A stretch of DNA of 64,000 nucleotides from Lacisediminimonas profundi (GTDB taxonomy: Bacteria; Pseudomonadota; Gammaproteobacteria; Burkholderiales; Burkholderiaceae_D). The stretch spans positions 496,001-560,000 of the forward strand of contig NZ_VTTH01000002.1 in NCBI RefSeq assembly GCF_008831265.1. The letters run 5' to 3'. Positions 8,379-17,423 of the stretch are shown here, one piece after another. The notes beneath the pieces are model-generated. The model had not been told where the DNA came from. It was given only the letters and a program-made list of their open reading frames with translations, and did no database searches. The translations under genes and the position numbers were made by a program. The first letter of the stretch is position 1. Every line of letters begins with the position of its first letter.

Positions 8379-9977
8379 TCAATCAAACAGGTTGGCAAGA
8401 CGGTTCTTGATGTTGTCGGCGATATAAAGAGCCAGCGCCTGGATGGTGGCGGTGGGGTTGACCCCGCCGGAGGTGACGAAGATGCTCCCATCGACGATGA
8501 ACAGGTTCTTGACGTCGTGGCTGCGGCCCCACTCGTTGACCACCGAGCGCTCCGGGTCGGTTCCCATGCGAGCAGTACCCATCAGGTGCCAGCCCGCATG
8601 TGGCAGCGGTCCGTCGCTGACGATATCGCGCGCACCTGCGGCCTTGAGAATCTCGGTGCCGCGGGCGATCGAATGATCCAGCATCCGACGGCTGTTCTCG
8701 CTCAGGCGGTAGGTGATCTTGGGTGCCGGAATTCCGTTCGAGTCCTTCAGATGCGGATCGAGCGTGACGGTGTTGTGTTCTTCGGGCAGGTCCTCGCAGA
8801 TCGCCACCATTCCCGCGCTGCGATCGAACAGCTGCCGATAGGCCTGATGGTGTCCTTCACCCCATGGAATCAGCCCGGAGGCCATGCCCGTCATTGCGGT
8901 CAATACCGGACCCTGCCCGCGCACGAACTGGTAGGTGTATCCGCGCAAATACCCGCGGCTGCGGTCGGTTTCGTAGAACTCCTGGCTCCAGGTGCCGATA
9001 TGCGGTCCGCGATAGCCGTCCAGCGGCTCGTCGAAATAGCCGCGAATCGACGAGTAAGGGTGGAACATCAGGTTCTTGCCTACCAGTCCGCTGGAGTTGG
9101 CCAGACCATTGGGAAAGCGCGAAGAAGCCGAGTTCAGCAGGAGCCGCGGCGTCCCCACGCCATTGCAGGCGATGATCACCACCTCTGCGGGCTGGAAATG
9201 CTCCACGCCATCGGCGTCGTAATAGATCGCGCCGGAGGCCATGCCATCCTCGTTGGTGGTGATCTCGCGCACCCGGCAGCGCGTACGCAGCTCGACACGC
9301 TGGCGCAAAGCCACGGGCCAGTAGGTGATGTCGGTGCTGGCCTTCGCCCCTTGGGCGCAGCCAGCAATGCAGTGGCCGAGGTTGATGCACTTCGCCCTGC
9401 CCTCGTAGTCCTGGGTGGAGATGGCACTGTCAGCAGCCCACCAGTGCCATCCCAGCTGGTTCATCGCGCGCCCCAGCACCATGCCGGTCTTGCCCAGCGG
9501 CAGCGGGGGCAGCACCGCTTCCTTGGGCGGATAGGCCGGATCCCCGGCCAGCCCCGCTATGCCCATCATCCGGTCGTTCAGCGCGAAGTAGGGTTCCAGC
9601 GTGGCATAGTCCACCGGCCAGTCGTCAGCGACGCCATCAAGCGTGCGCACCCGGAAGTCCGAGGGATGCATGCGCGGGAAATGTCCTGCGTACAGGATCG
9701 TGCCCCCGCCCACACCATTGAAATTGGCGACCTTGATCGGCGTATCGTCCTCGTTGACAGGATAGTCCGCTGGATTGCCACGGCGGTTCGGATTGACGCT
9801 GAAATCGCCGAACTGCCGCTCCTCCCAGTCGCGGCCATTGCTCGGGTAGTCGGACGACTTGACCCAATCCCCTTGCTCCAGGCACACGATACGCATGCGG
9901 GTCTCGGCCAGGCTCCACGCTACCGCAGCGCCCGAAGCGCCGGCTCCGATAATCAATACATCAACAGCATTCGTCAT
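8379..9977 (-). CDS. GMC-family FAD-dependent oxidoreductase
   Basis: This 532-residue flavoprotein oxidises an alcohol or sugar hydroxyl. The N-terminal FAD-binding Rossmann motif is IIGAGASG (G11, G13, G16). A Cys-containing segment CINLGHCIAGCAQGAK near residue 200 is typical of gluconate-dehydrogenase-type members. The C-terminal GMC domain has the HLMGTARMG active-site His region and the closing GGVNPTATIQALAL. ATG 9977 has GGAAG upstream; a start 6 codons earlier is possible. Neighbours suggest oxidation of a sugar or sugar acid before dehydration by the adjacent enolase-superfamily enzyme. Confidence 0.88.
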   Translation of the reverse strand: MTNAVDVLIIGAGASGAAVAWSLAETRMRIVCLEQGDWVKSSDYPSNGRDWEERQFGDFSVNPNRRGNPADYPVNEDDTPIKVANFNGVGGGTILYAGHFPRMHPSDFRVRTLDGVADDWPVDYATLEPYFALNDRMMGIAGLAGDPAYPPKEAVLPPLPLGKTGMVLGRAMNQLGWHWWAADSAISTQDYEGRAKCINLGHCIAGCAQGAKASTDITYWPVALRQRVELRTRCRVREITTNEDGMASGAIYYDADGVEHFQPAEVVIIACNGVGTPRLLLNSASSRFPNGLANSSGLVGKNLMFHPYSSIRGYFDEPLDGYRGPHIGTWSQEFYETDRSRGYLRGYTYQFVRGQGPVLTAMTGMASGLIPWGEGHHQAYRQLFDRSAGMVAICEDLPEEHNTVTLDPHLKDSNGIPAPKITYRLSENSRRMLDHSIARGTEILKAAGARDIVSDGPLPHAGWHLMGTARMGTDPERSVVNEWGRSHDVKNLFIVDGSIFVTSGGVNPTATIQALALYIADNIKNRLANLFD

Positions 9978-10068
9978 AAGGACTTCCCTGGTCACTCAGT
10001 GGCTTTCGACGGGGATGAAGGCGCGCTGCCTGCATCGACAAATACACGATCTGCAAGACAGGCGACGA

Positions 10069-11289
10069 TCAGCTCTGGGGCCGGGAACGGCCCATCAGGC
10101 CGTGCACCGCGATCGGCGGATATTCTTTGATGGCGTCTTCATTGGGTTCGGTGCCCCAACCCGGGCGGTCCGGCAGCACCAGGTGACCATCCTCGTAGAC
10201 CGGTACATGGGTGAACAACTCGTGATCCCAGGCGATGCGGTCGATGTCCACCTCCATGATGCGCAGGTTCGGCACTGCCGCGCAGAAGTGCGCGTTCATC
10301 ATCGTGCACAGGTGGCCGTAGAAGTTATGGCAGGCCACGTTGACCTCGTGCGCCTCGGCCGCAGCGGCGATCTTCATGGACTGCCATACGCCATTCCACG
10401 GCGTGTCGACGATCGCCACGTCCACCGCTTGCTCGCGCAGGAAGGGCAGGAACTGCTGCACGCCGATCAGCGTTTCGCAGGAGGCGATGGGATGCCGGCT
10501 TTGCGAGCGCAAGTACGCCAGCGCTTGCGGGTTCAGGGTGTCGATCTCGACCCAGAACATGTCGAGGTCGGCGATCTCGCGCAGGATCCGCAGGTAGCCC
10601 TCGGTCTTGGCATTGAAATTCAGGTCCAGCATGATGTCCATGTCCGGGCCGGCGGCGTCGCGGAGGATCTCCAGGTGCTCGCGCAAGCCCTTCAGGACCT
10701 TGCGGTCGATGTTGAGTTCCGGCGCGAATGGCGTACCGAAGCCGGTAGCCCAGCGCGCGATCTTTCCGTCCTGCTCATAGCGCCAGATGTTGGTCTTGAG
10801 CCCAGTAAACCCTTTTTCCCTGACCTCGCGGGCCAGGTCGCGCACCCCCGCTGCGTCGTGGATCTCGGGCTGGTAGTGGGGTACGCGGCCAGCCCGCCAG
10901 GTGACGCAATGCGACCAGTACACGCGCAGGCGATCGCGGATCTTGCCGCCCAGCAGGTCGTAGCAGGGCACCCCCAGTGTCTTGGCCTTGGCGTCCAGCA
11001 GCGCGTTTTCGATGGCGCCGAGCGCCTGCCCGACCACCCCGCCCGAGCCTGGCCGCGTCACGCAGTGCAGGTCTTCGCGGATGCGTTCGTGCTGCATCAC
11101 CGACTGCCCCACCACTCGTGAAGCCAGTTGCTCGATGACTGCGCCCACCCCGGGCGAGCCGAAGCCTTCGTCGAACTCGCTCCAGCCGACCAGGCCGTCG
11201 TCGGTCGTGATTTTCACGAAGTAGTAGTTGCGCCAGGAGGCGCTGCACGAGAGGGTCTTGAGTTCGGTTACACGGTGCTGGGCTGTCAT
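10069..11289 (-). CDS. Mandelate racemase/enolase-superfamily sugar-acid dehydratase, copy 1
   Basis: The 406-residue product is an enolase-superfamily enzyme that abstracts a proton alpha to a carboxylate, usually dehydrating an aldonate. The capping domain spans roughly residues 1-125 and the barrel follows. Likely active-site residues: K165 in GLKTN, metal ligands D222 (LDLN), E248 (FWVEID) and E272 (ASCETLIG), and a C-terminal His in NVACHNFYGHL. It is nearly identical to copy 2 at 13153-14370 in opposite orientation, except for residues ~133-191. It lies between the second sulfatase and the GMC oxidoreductase in the operon. Confidence 0.87.
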   Translation of the reverse strand: MTAQHRVTELKTLSCSASWRNYYFVKITTDDGLVGWSEFDEGFGSPGVGAVIEQLASRVVGQSVMQHERIREDLHCVTRPGSGGVVGQALGAIENALLDAKAKTLGVPCYDLLGGKIRDRLRVYWSHCVTWRAGRVPHYQPEIHDAAGVRDLAREVREKGFTGLKTNIWRYEQDGKIARWATGFGTPFAPELNIDRKVLKGLREHLEILRDAAGPDMDIMLDLNFNAKTEGYLRILREIADLDMFWVEIDTLNPQALAYLRSQSRHPIASCETLIGVQQFLPFLREQAVDVAIVDTPWNGVWQSMKIAAAAEAHEVNVACHNFYGHLCTMMNAHFCAAVPNLRIMEVDIDRIAWDHELFTHVPVYEDGHLVLPDRPGWGTEPNEDAIKEYPPIAVHGLMGRSRPQS

Positions 11290-11326
11290 GGGAAGTGCGT
11301 CCTTATGGGTATATGGAGGAGTGGTT

Positions 11327-12796
11327 CTAGTCACGGGTGGCAAACGGGACGCTCCCGCCTGCATCGGCAACAGTGGCCGCGCGGTCCAGCAAGTACTGCG
11401 GGAATGAGCCACCGGCGTCTTCCTTGCCAATGCGGAACATGGCCTCCACGATCTCGGGATGTTCGGCGGCCATGCTGGTCTCCTCCCCCTGCGGCCGGTG
11501 CGCGGGGTACAAAAACGCGCCGGTTCCGTCGATCTTGGCGTTGAACCACCAGTTGTCGTCGATGACGGTCATGCCCACGCCCCATCCGACCGTGACATGG
11601 TCGCGAATCGGCGCGCCGCCGGCGAAGGCGGTTTTATAGAAGGACTTTCCGTCAATCGGCTCCGGGCTCGTCACGCCGGTGGCCTCGAGCACGGTTGCGG
11701 CAATGTCGTGTGCCTGCACGAACGCATCGCACTTTGTCCCGGCGCCAAGCTTTCCGGGATGCCGGATCATCAAGGGGACATCGTAGGTCTCGGGGTCGGA
11801 CGGATAGGGACGCTTGCCAATGAATCCGCGGCGATCCCACAGCGAATGACCGTGGTCCGAAGTAACGATCACGATCGAATCCTCCAGCATGCCGTTGACC
11901 CGCAGCGACTCCATCAAATGACCGAACCAGCGGTCGCACATTTCCACCAGTCCGGAATAATTTGCCCGCGTGCGGCGCAGCAAGTCTTCGCTGATGTCCG
12001 GGATTTCCGCGTAAGGCGAAATCACCTGCTCGCGGCCTTCATGGGCGTCGTAGCGCTTCCGGTAGTGCTCGGGCACGAACCATGGCTCGTGCGGGTCGAA
12101 GCATTCGACCGTCAGAAACATGCGCTCGGCATCCTGGTTCTGCTCAACCCAGCGGCCCGCCTCCTGCATCACCTGCGCGTTGAACCACAACTCCTCGCGC
12201 ACCCGGTCGCGCATGTTCAGCAATGCCTTGCTGTCGAACCAGAACGAATCCTTGTTGGCGGCTTTCATTACCCGGTCGTGGACCTCGCTGAACTCCGGCG
12301 GAATCCAGCGCTCGATCTCCTCCTTCGTCGGCACGCGCCCGCTGCGCGAGTGATCCGTTTCCTGGCCCCGTATGAAAGTCCACTGGTCGAAGCCGCGCCA
12401 GAAGTTCTTCCCCGGCTTGAACTGGTGATACAGATCCGAGACGAGACCGGTGCGGAATTTCTGTTCAGAAAATATTTCGGACAAGGTGTGTTGCTGCTCC
12501 GGGATTGGCCCCCAGCCCGGAAAGTAGCCGACGCACCAGTCCCCCTTCATGTAACGGAAATCGCCGTTATGAAATGGATAGGTGCGCTGACCCGTGTAGA
12601 TTGCGCGGCGCGCACACAGGGTCGGCAAGGACTCGGGGAAAGCGCGCGTGAACATCACGGACTCTTCGGCAAATGCATTGAGATTCGGCGTGTGGATCGA
12701 ACCCCACGGAGGTGATCCGCCGTAGCAGCCCAGGGCGTCACGCCGCAGGGAATCAAAGACGACCAGGATGACGTTGCGAGCGGGTGCGGCGGACAT
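11327..12796 (-). CDS. Sulfatase-family hydrolase lacking the canonical formylglycine Cys
   Basis: The 489-residue product belongs to the alkaline phosphatase/sulfatase superfamily. The N-terminal metal motif is VVFDSLRRDALGCYG (D15). Other family features are HTPNLNAFAEES and a late SDHGHSLWDRRGFIGKR metal-binding region near residue 320. In place of CxPxR it reads PTLCARRAIYTG (residues 58-69). Counting back from the TG, the nucleophile position is Thr59 and the Pro position is Cys61. It may thus be formylglycine-independent, or a phospho- or sulfo-hydrolase with a different nucleophile. ATG 12796 has GAGGAG upstream. It is the first gene of the six-gene operon. Confidence 0.82.
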   Translation of the reverse strand: MSAAPARNVILVVFDSLRRDALGCYGGSPPWGSIHTPNLNAFAEESVMFTRAFPESLPTLCARRAIYTGQRTYPFHNGDFRYMKGDWCVGYFPGWGPIPEQQHTLSEIFSEQKFRTGLVSDLYHQFKPGKNFWRGFDQWTFIRGQETDHSRSGRVPTKEEIERWIPPEFSEVHDRVMKAANKDSFWFDSKALLNMRDRVREELWFNAQVMQEAGRWVEQNQDAERMFLTVECFDPHEPWFVPEHYRKRYDAHEGREQVISPYAEIPDISEDLLRRTRANYSGLVEMCDRWFGHLMESLRVNGMLEDSIVIVTSDHGHSLWDRRGFIGKRPYPSDPETYDVPLMIRHPGKLGAGTKCDAFVQAHDIAATVLEATGVTSPEPIDGKSFYKTAFAGGAPIRDHVTVGWGVGMTVIDDNWWFNAKIDGTGAFLYPAHRPQGEETSMAAEHPEIVEAMFRIGKEDAGGSFPQYLLDRAATVADAGGSVPFATRD

Positions 12797-13152
12797 GGAG
12801 CTCCTCGTAGTGCGCTTGTTGCGCTGTTTGACCAATCAGTAGTCAGCGCAATGGTAGCGCATATCATTTTGAACTGCAACAATCCTGTTTCACAAAATTC
12901 TTGAATAGCCAAACCAGACTGGATGACAGCAACTCTCTCGTTGCATATCCCGCATATACCATAGCTAACAGTCGAAACTTTTTGGCTACCGCAGCTACCA
13001 CGACCCGCTTGCCGCAATCCTTGATCACCGCTATCATCCAAGCTGCATTCGCCTCACCGGCCAAGCTGCGAACCGCAGGCTGCCGCGTAAAACCCGCAGC
13101 AAACCTCACCGCGCCTCCCGTCACACCGATCACCCATAAGGAAGCACTTCCC
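12797..13152. promoter_or_regulatory. Divergent regulatory region, sulfatase operon / dehydratase copy 2
   Basis: This 356-bp non-coding stretch separates the minus-strand operon from the plus-strand dehydratase copy 2 and lacI-type gene. It holds one clear promoter-operator for the minus strand (annotated separately). Extra half-sites are TGTTAGC (reverse of 12964-12970) and two GGTAGC copies (reverse of 12983-12999). No convincing protein was found, although the copy 2 frame stays open back to 12901. Confidence 0.6.
12851..12879 (-). promoter_or_regulatory. Promoter with LacI-type operator for the sulfatase operon
   Basis: On the minus strand a -35 TTGCAG (12879-12874) and -10 TACCAT (12856-12851) are 17 bp apart. 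The operator-like element ATGGTAGCGCATATCAT (plus strand, 12851-12867) covers the -10 and most of the spacer, so binding would block the promoter. The element shares the TGNTAGCG half-site with two elements upstream of the ABC transporter operon. The likely regulator is the LacI-family protein at 14430-15479. Confidence 0.6.
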
Positions 13153-14370
13153 ATGACAGCCCAGCACCGTGTAACCGAACTCAAGACCCTCTCGTGCAGC
13201 GCCTCCTGGCGCAACTACTACTTCGTGAAAATCACGACCGACGACGGCTTGGTCGGCTGGAGCGAATTCGACGAAGGCTTCGGCTCGCCCGGGGTGGGCG
13301 CAGTCATAGAGCAACTGGCTTCACGGGTGGTGGGGCAGTCGGTGATGCAGCACGAACGCATCCGCGAAGACCTGCACTGCGTGACGCGGCCAGGCTCGGG
13401 CGGGGTGGTCGGGCAGGCGCTCGGCGCCATCGAAAACGCGCTGCTGGACGCCAAGGCCAAGACGCTGGGGGTGCCCTGCTACGACCTGCTGGGCGGGAAG
13501 ATCCGCGATCGCCTGCGCGTGTACTGGTCGCATTGCGTGACATGGCGGGCCTCGCGCCGGCCACACTACCAGCCCGAGATCCACGACGCTGACGGCGTTC
13601 GCAAGCTGGCGCGCGAAGTGCGCGAGCGCGGCTTCACCGGGCTCAAGACCAATATGTACCGCTACGAGAACCAGCAGATCCTGGGTTGGGGCGCCGGCTT
13701 TGGCAACCCGTTCATGCCGGAACTCAACATCGACCGCAAGGTCCTGAAGGGCTTGCGCGAGCACCTGGAGATCCTCCGCGACGCCGCCGGCCCGGACATG
13801 GACATCATGCTGGACCTGAATTTCAACGCCAGGACCGAGGGCTACCTGCGGATCCTGCGCGAGATCGCCGACCTCGACATGTTCTGGGTCGAGATCGACA
13901 CCCTGAACCCGCAGGCGCTAGCGTACTTGCGCTCGCAGAGCCGGCATCCCATCGCCTCCTGCGAAACGCTGATCGGCGTGCAGCAGTTCCTGCCGTTCCT
14001 GCGCGAGCAAGCGGTGGACGTGGCGATCGTCGACACGCCGTGGAATGGCGTATGGCAGTCCATGAAGATCGCCGCTGCGGCCGAGGCGCACGAGGTCAAC
14101 GTGGCCTGCCATAACTTCTACGGCCACCTGTGCACGATGATGAACGCGCATTTCTGCGCGGCAGTGCCGAACCTGCGCATCATGGAGGTGGACATCGACC
14201 GCATCGCCTGGGATCACGAGTTGTTTACCCATGTGCCGGTCTACGAGGATGGTCACCTGGTGCTGCCGGACCGCCCGGGTTGGGGCACCGAGCCCAATGA
14301 AGACGCCATCAGGGAATATCCGCCGATCGCGGTGCACGGCCTGATGGGCCGTTCGCAGCCGCCGAACTAA
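13153..14370 (+). CDS. Mandelate racemase/enolase-superfamily sugar-acid dehydratase, copy 2
   Basis: The 405-residue paralogue of the enzyme at 10069-11289 is almost identical outside residues ~133-190. There it reads NMYRYENQQILGWGAGFG after the catalytic GLKTN, where copy 1 has a different loop one residue longer. Metal ligands and the C-terminal His region are the same. ATG 13153 is chosen over an upstream extension because identity with copy 1 begins ~16 nt before it and a GGAAG lies upstream. The LacI-type regulator gene follows 59 bp downstream on the same strand. The loop difference suggests a different substrate or epimer. Confidence 0.87.
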   Translation: MTAQHRVTELKTLSCSASWRNYYFVKITTDDGLVGWSEFDEGFGSPGVGAVIEQLASRVVGQSVMQHERIREDLHCVTRPGSGGVVGQALGAIENALLDAKAKTLGVPCYDLLGGKIRDRLRVYWSHCVTWRASRRPHYQPEIHDADGVRKLAREVRERGFTGLKTNMYRYENQQILGWGAGFGNPFMPELNIDRKVLKGLREHLEILRDAAGPDMDIMLDLNFNARTEGYLRILREIADLDMFWVEIDTLNPQALAYLRSQSRHPIASCETLIGVQQFLPFLREQAVDVAIVDTPWNGVWQSMKIAAAAEAHEVNVACHNFYGHLCTMMNAHFCAAVPNLRIMEVDIDRIAWDHELFTHVPVYEDGHLVLPDRPGWGTEPNEDAIREYPPIAVHGLMGRSQPPN

Positions 14371-14429
14371 AAGCTGGATAGGGCAAGGAAAATGGCGGTA
14401 TCCTTGCCCTGTCCACAGAAAAAAAATCC

Positions 14430-15479
14430 ATGGCTGAATCGAAGTCAAAACGCGTTCGCGCAGGCAGTAGCGGGCACCGGATCGAGGAAGTAGCGAAGCT
14501 TGCAGGCGTTGCGCCGATCACTGTATCCAGGGTCCTGAACAAGCCCGACACCGTATCCGAGAAAACGCGGGCTGCGGTTTGGGTCGCCATCGAGAAGATT
14601 GGCTATATCCCCAATCGCCTCGCTGGCGGCTTGGCCTCGAACACGTCACGCACCATTGGAATGGTGCTGCCGTTCATCGATAACCCCGCATTTGCCGAAC
14701 GCGTCCAGGGCGTGACTGACGTGATCTCGGCCGAGGGCTACACCTTGCTTCTCGGCCTGAGCGGCTACTCTCCCGAAACCGAGCTCGAGCATGTGATCTC
14801 ATTCCTTGGACAGCGCGTAGCCGGCCTGATACTCACCGGTGCCGTGCATGCTGAGCGCACCTACAAATTGCTGGCAAATGCGGGCATCCCCGTCGTGGAG
14901 GTTCCGCTGATCTCGGGGCGCCTGATCGACATGGCAGTGGGTTATTCCAACGTCGACGCCAGCTACGCGATGATGGAGCACCTGACACGCTGCGGCTATC
15001 GCAAGGTCGGGCTGATCTCCACCCCAGTTGAGAATGACCAGATCACGAGGGATCGCCGGGCGGGTTACGAAAAGGCCCTGGCGGATTTCGGGCTCGCCCA
15101 CGATGAGACGATGAAGATCGAGGCCAGGGGTGGCGTGGTCAACGGCGAGAAGGCTTTTGTCGAACTGCTCTCGCGCCATCCGGACATTGACGCCGTGTTC
15201 TGCACCACCGACATCCATGCAATCGGCTGCATGCTGGAGGCAAAGCGGCGCGGAATCGAGGTGCCGGCGGACTTGGGCATAGCGGGCTTCGACGATATTG
15301 AGCTCGCGCAGGAATTTTTGCCGCCGCTGACTACGGTCCGGCTTCAGCGCTACGAAATTGGCCGAAACGCCGCCCGCATGCTGATGGACACTTTCCGCGG
15401 CAACAGTCCGGAGCAACGCACCATCGACCTCGGTTTCGAGGTGATCGTGCGCGGCTCCACGAAAAAGCCGCGGAAATAG
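14430..15479 (+). CDS. LacI/GalR-family transcriptional regulator
   Basis: The 349-residue protein has an N-terminal LacI-type helix-turn-helix (residues ~17-37, RIEEVAKLAGVAPITVSRVLN) and hinge helix (ATG-proximal PNRLAGGLAS region near 65). The rest is a periplasmic-binding-protein-like effector domain to ~345 (FCTTDIHAIGCMLEAKRRG; AGFDDIELA). Its N-terminus resembles the GntR (gluconate) branch of the family. It sits between the dehydratase/sulfatase genes and the ABC transporter. It most likely represses both through the TGNTAGCG-type operators at 12851, 19850 and 19998. The inducer is probably the sugar or sugar acid. Confidence 0.93.
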   Translation: MAESKSKRVRAGSSGHRIEEVAKLAGVAPITVSRVLNKPDTVSEKTRAAVWVAIEKIGYIPNRLAGGLASNTSRTIGMVLPFIDNPAFAERVQGVTDVISAEGYTLLLGLSGYSPETELEHVISFLGQRVAGLILTGAVHAERTYKLLANAGIPVVEVPLISGRLIDMAVGYSNVDASYAMMEHLTRCGYRKVGLISTPVENDQITRDRRAGYEKALADFGLAHDETMKIEARGGVVNGEKAFVELLSRHPDIDAVFCTTDIHAIGCMLEAKRRGIEVPADLGIAGFDDIELAQEFLPPLTTVRLQRYEIGRNAARMLMDTFRGNSPEQRTIDLGFEVIVRGSTKKPRK

Positions 15480-15495
15480 CCGATCGCAGCCTTTC

Positions 15496-16563
<1,068 letters not shown>

Positions 16564-16580
16564 CACATTCCTCCAGGCCT

Positions 16581-17423
16581 TTAGCCCTTGATACTGCCCG
16601 CCGCAAGCCCATGCACGAGGTACTTGCGCACAAAGATCGAAAACAAGACCACCGGCATCATGACGAGAGTCCCAGCCGCCGCCATCCGCCCCCACTCCCA
16701 TCCGACATACTGTATGAACCCGACAATCGCCACTGGCGCTGTGGATGCCTGGGTGCGGGTGAGGATCAACGCGAAGAAGAAGTCATTCCACGACTGGATG
16801 AAACAGATCACCGCAGTGGCAGCCAGGCCGGGCCCGGCCAGGGGCAGAGTCACCTTCAGGAAGGTCTGCCAGGTGGTGCAGCCGTCAATCGCCGCGGCCT
16901 CTTCCAGTTCGCGCGGGATGGCGTCGAAAAACGGCTTCATCATCCAGATCACCAGCGCAAGGCTGAATGTGAGATAGACGATGACGAGACCGGTGCGGGT
17001 ATCGTGAAGGTCGAGGTAGCGGTATGTGATGTATAGCGGAATGGTGAACGCGATCGGCGGCGCCATCCGCGTGACCAGGATCCAGAGGCCGATCTGGCGC
17101 GCGGAACGAAACTTTCCCCGTGATAGCGCATAGGCAGCCGGCACCCCGAACAGCATCGCCAATATGGTGGCCGCAGTGCTGCTGATGATGCTGTTGATGA
17201 AGGAAAGCGGGAAGTTCCCCTTCCACAGCGCCAGATAGTTCTCCAGCGTCGGCATGAACAGGAAGCTGCTGCTGAAAAGTTCTTCCTTGGGCCTGAATGA
17301 CACCTGGATCAGCCAGAACAGCGGGTACAGGACCAGCAGCAGCAGGATCAGGGTCGCGACATCGCCCAGCCACTTGGGATGCCGCTGCCGCCATGTCAAT
17401 TTCGGTTCAGTTCGGAGCGCCAT
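16581..17423 (-). CDS. Sugar ABC transporter permease (MalG type)
   Basis: The 280-residue inner-membrane permease has about six membrane segments. The EAA loop that docks the ATPase reads EEAAAIDGCTTWQTFLKVTLPLAGPG near residue 195. The N-terminal segment LILLLLVLYPLFWLIQVSFRPKEELF is typical of MalG-like proteins. ATG 17423 overlaps the end of the first permease gene by 17 nt, indicating translational coupling. It is part of the four-gene transporter operon. Confidence 0.92.
   Translation of the reverse strand: MALRTEPKLTWRQRHPKWLGDVATLILLLLVLYPLFWLIQVSFRPKEELFSSSFLFMPTLENYLALWKGNFPLSFINSIISSTAATILAMLFGVPAAYALSRGKFRSARQIGLWILVTRMAPPIAFTIPLYITYRYLDLHDTRTGLVIVYLTFSLALVIWMMKPFFDAIPRELEEAAAIDGCTTWQTFLKVTLPLAGPGLAATAVICFIQSWNDFFFALILTRTQASTAPVAIVGFIQYVGWEWGRMAAAGTLVMMPVVLFSIFVRKYLVHGLAAGSIKG

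Larger units (their letters stand above)
10069..14370. repeat. Inverted repeat of ~1.2 kb arms (10069-11289 and 13153-14370)
   Basis: The two dehydratase genes form inverted arms flanking 1.86 kb that contains the second sulfatase gene and the divergent promoter region. By eye the arms are roughly 97-98% identical over most of their length, starting ~16-20 nt before each ATG (ACCCATAAGG..GCACTTCCC). They diverge over about 175 nt in the middle and in the last few codons. Homologous recombination between the arms would invert the centre. Confidence 0.85.

Noticed and set aside
4240-10130. Long plus-strand open frames opposite the aldehyde dehydrogenase, sulfatase and GMC genes
   Set aside because: Same antisense-shadow pattern; the minus-strand genes have clear catalytic motifs and ribosome-binding sites.
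12983-12999. Additional LacI operator from GCTACC-GCA-GCTACCA
   Set aside because: It is a direct rather than inverted repeat of a half-site and lacks the central CG, so it is only noted in the regulatory region.
12901-13152. N-terminal extension of dehydratase copy 2
   Set aside because: The frame is open but has no similarity to copy 1, which starts at the equivalent of 13153; identity between the copies begins only ~16-20 nt before that ATG.
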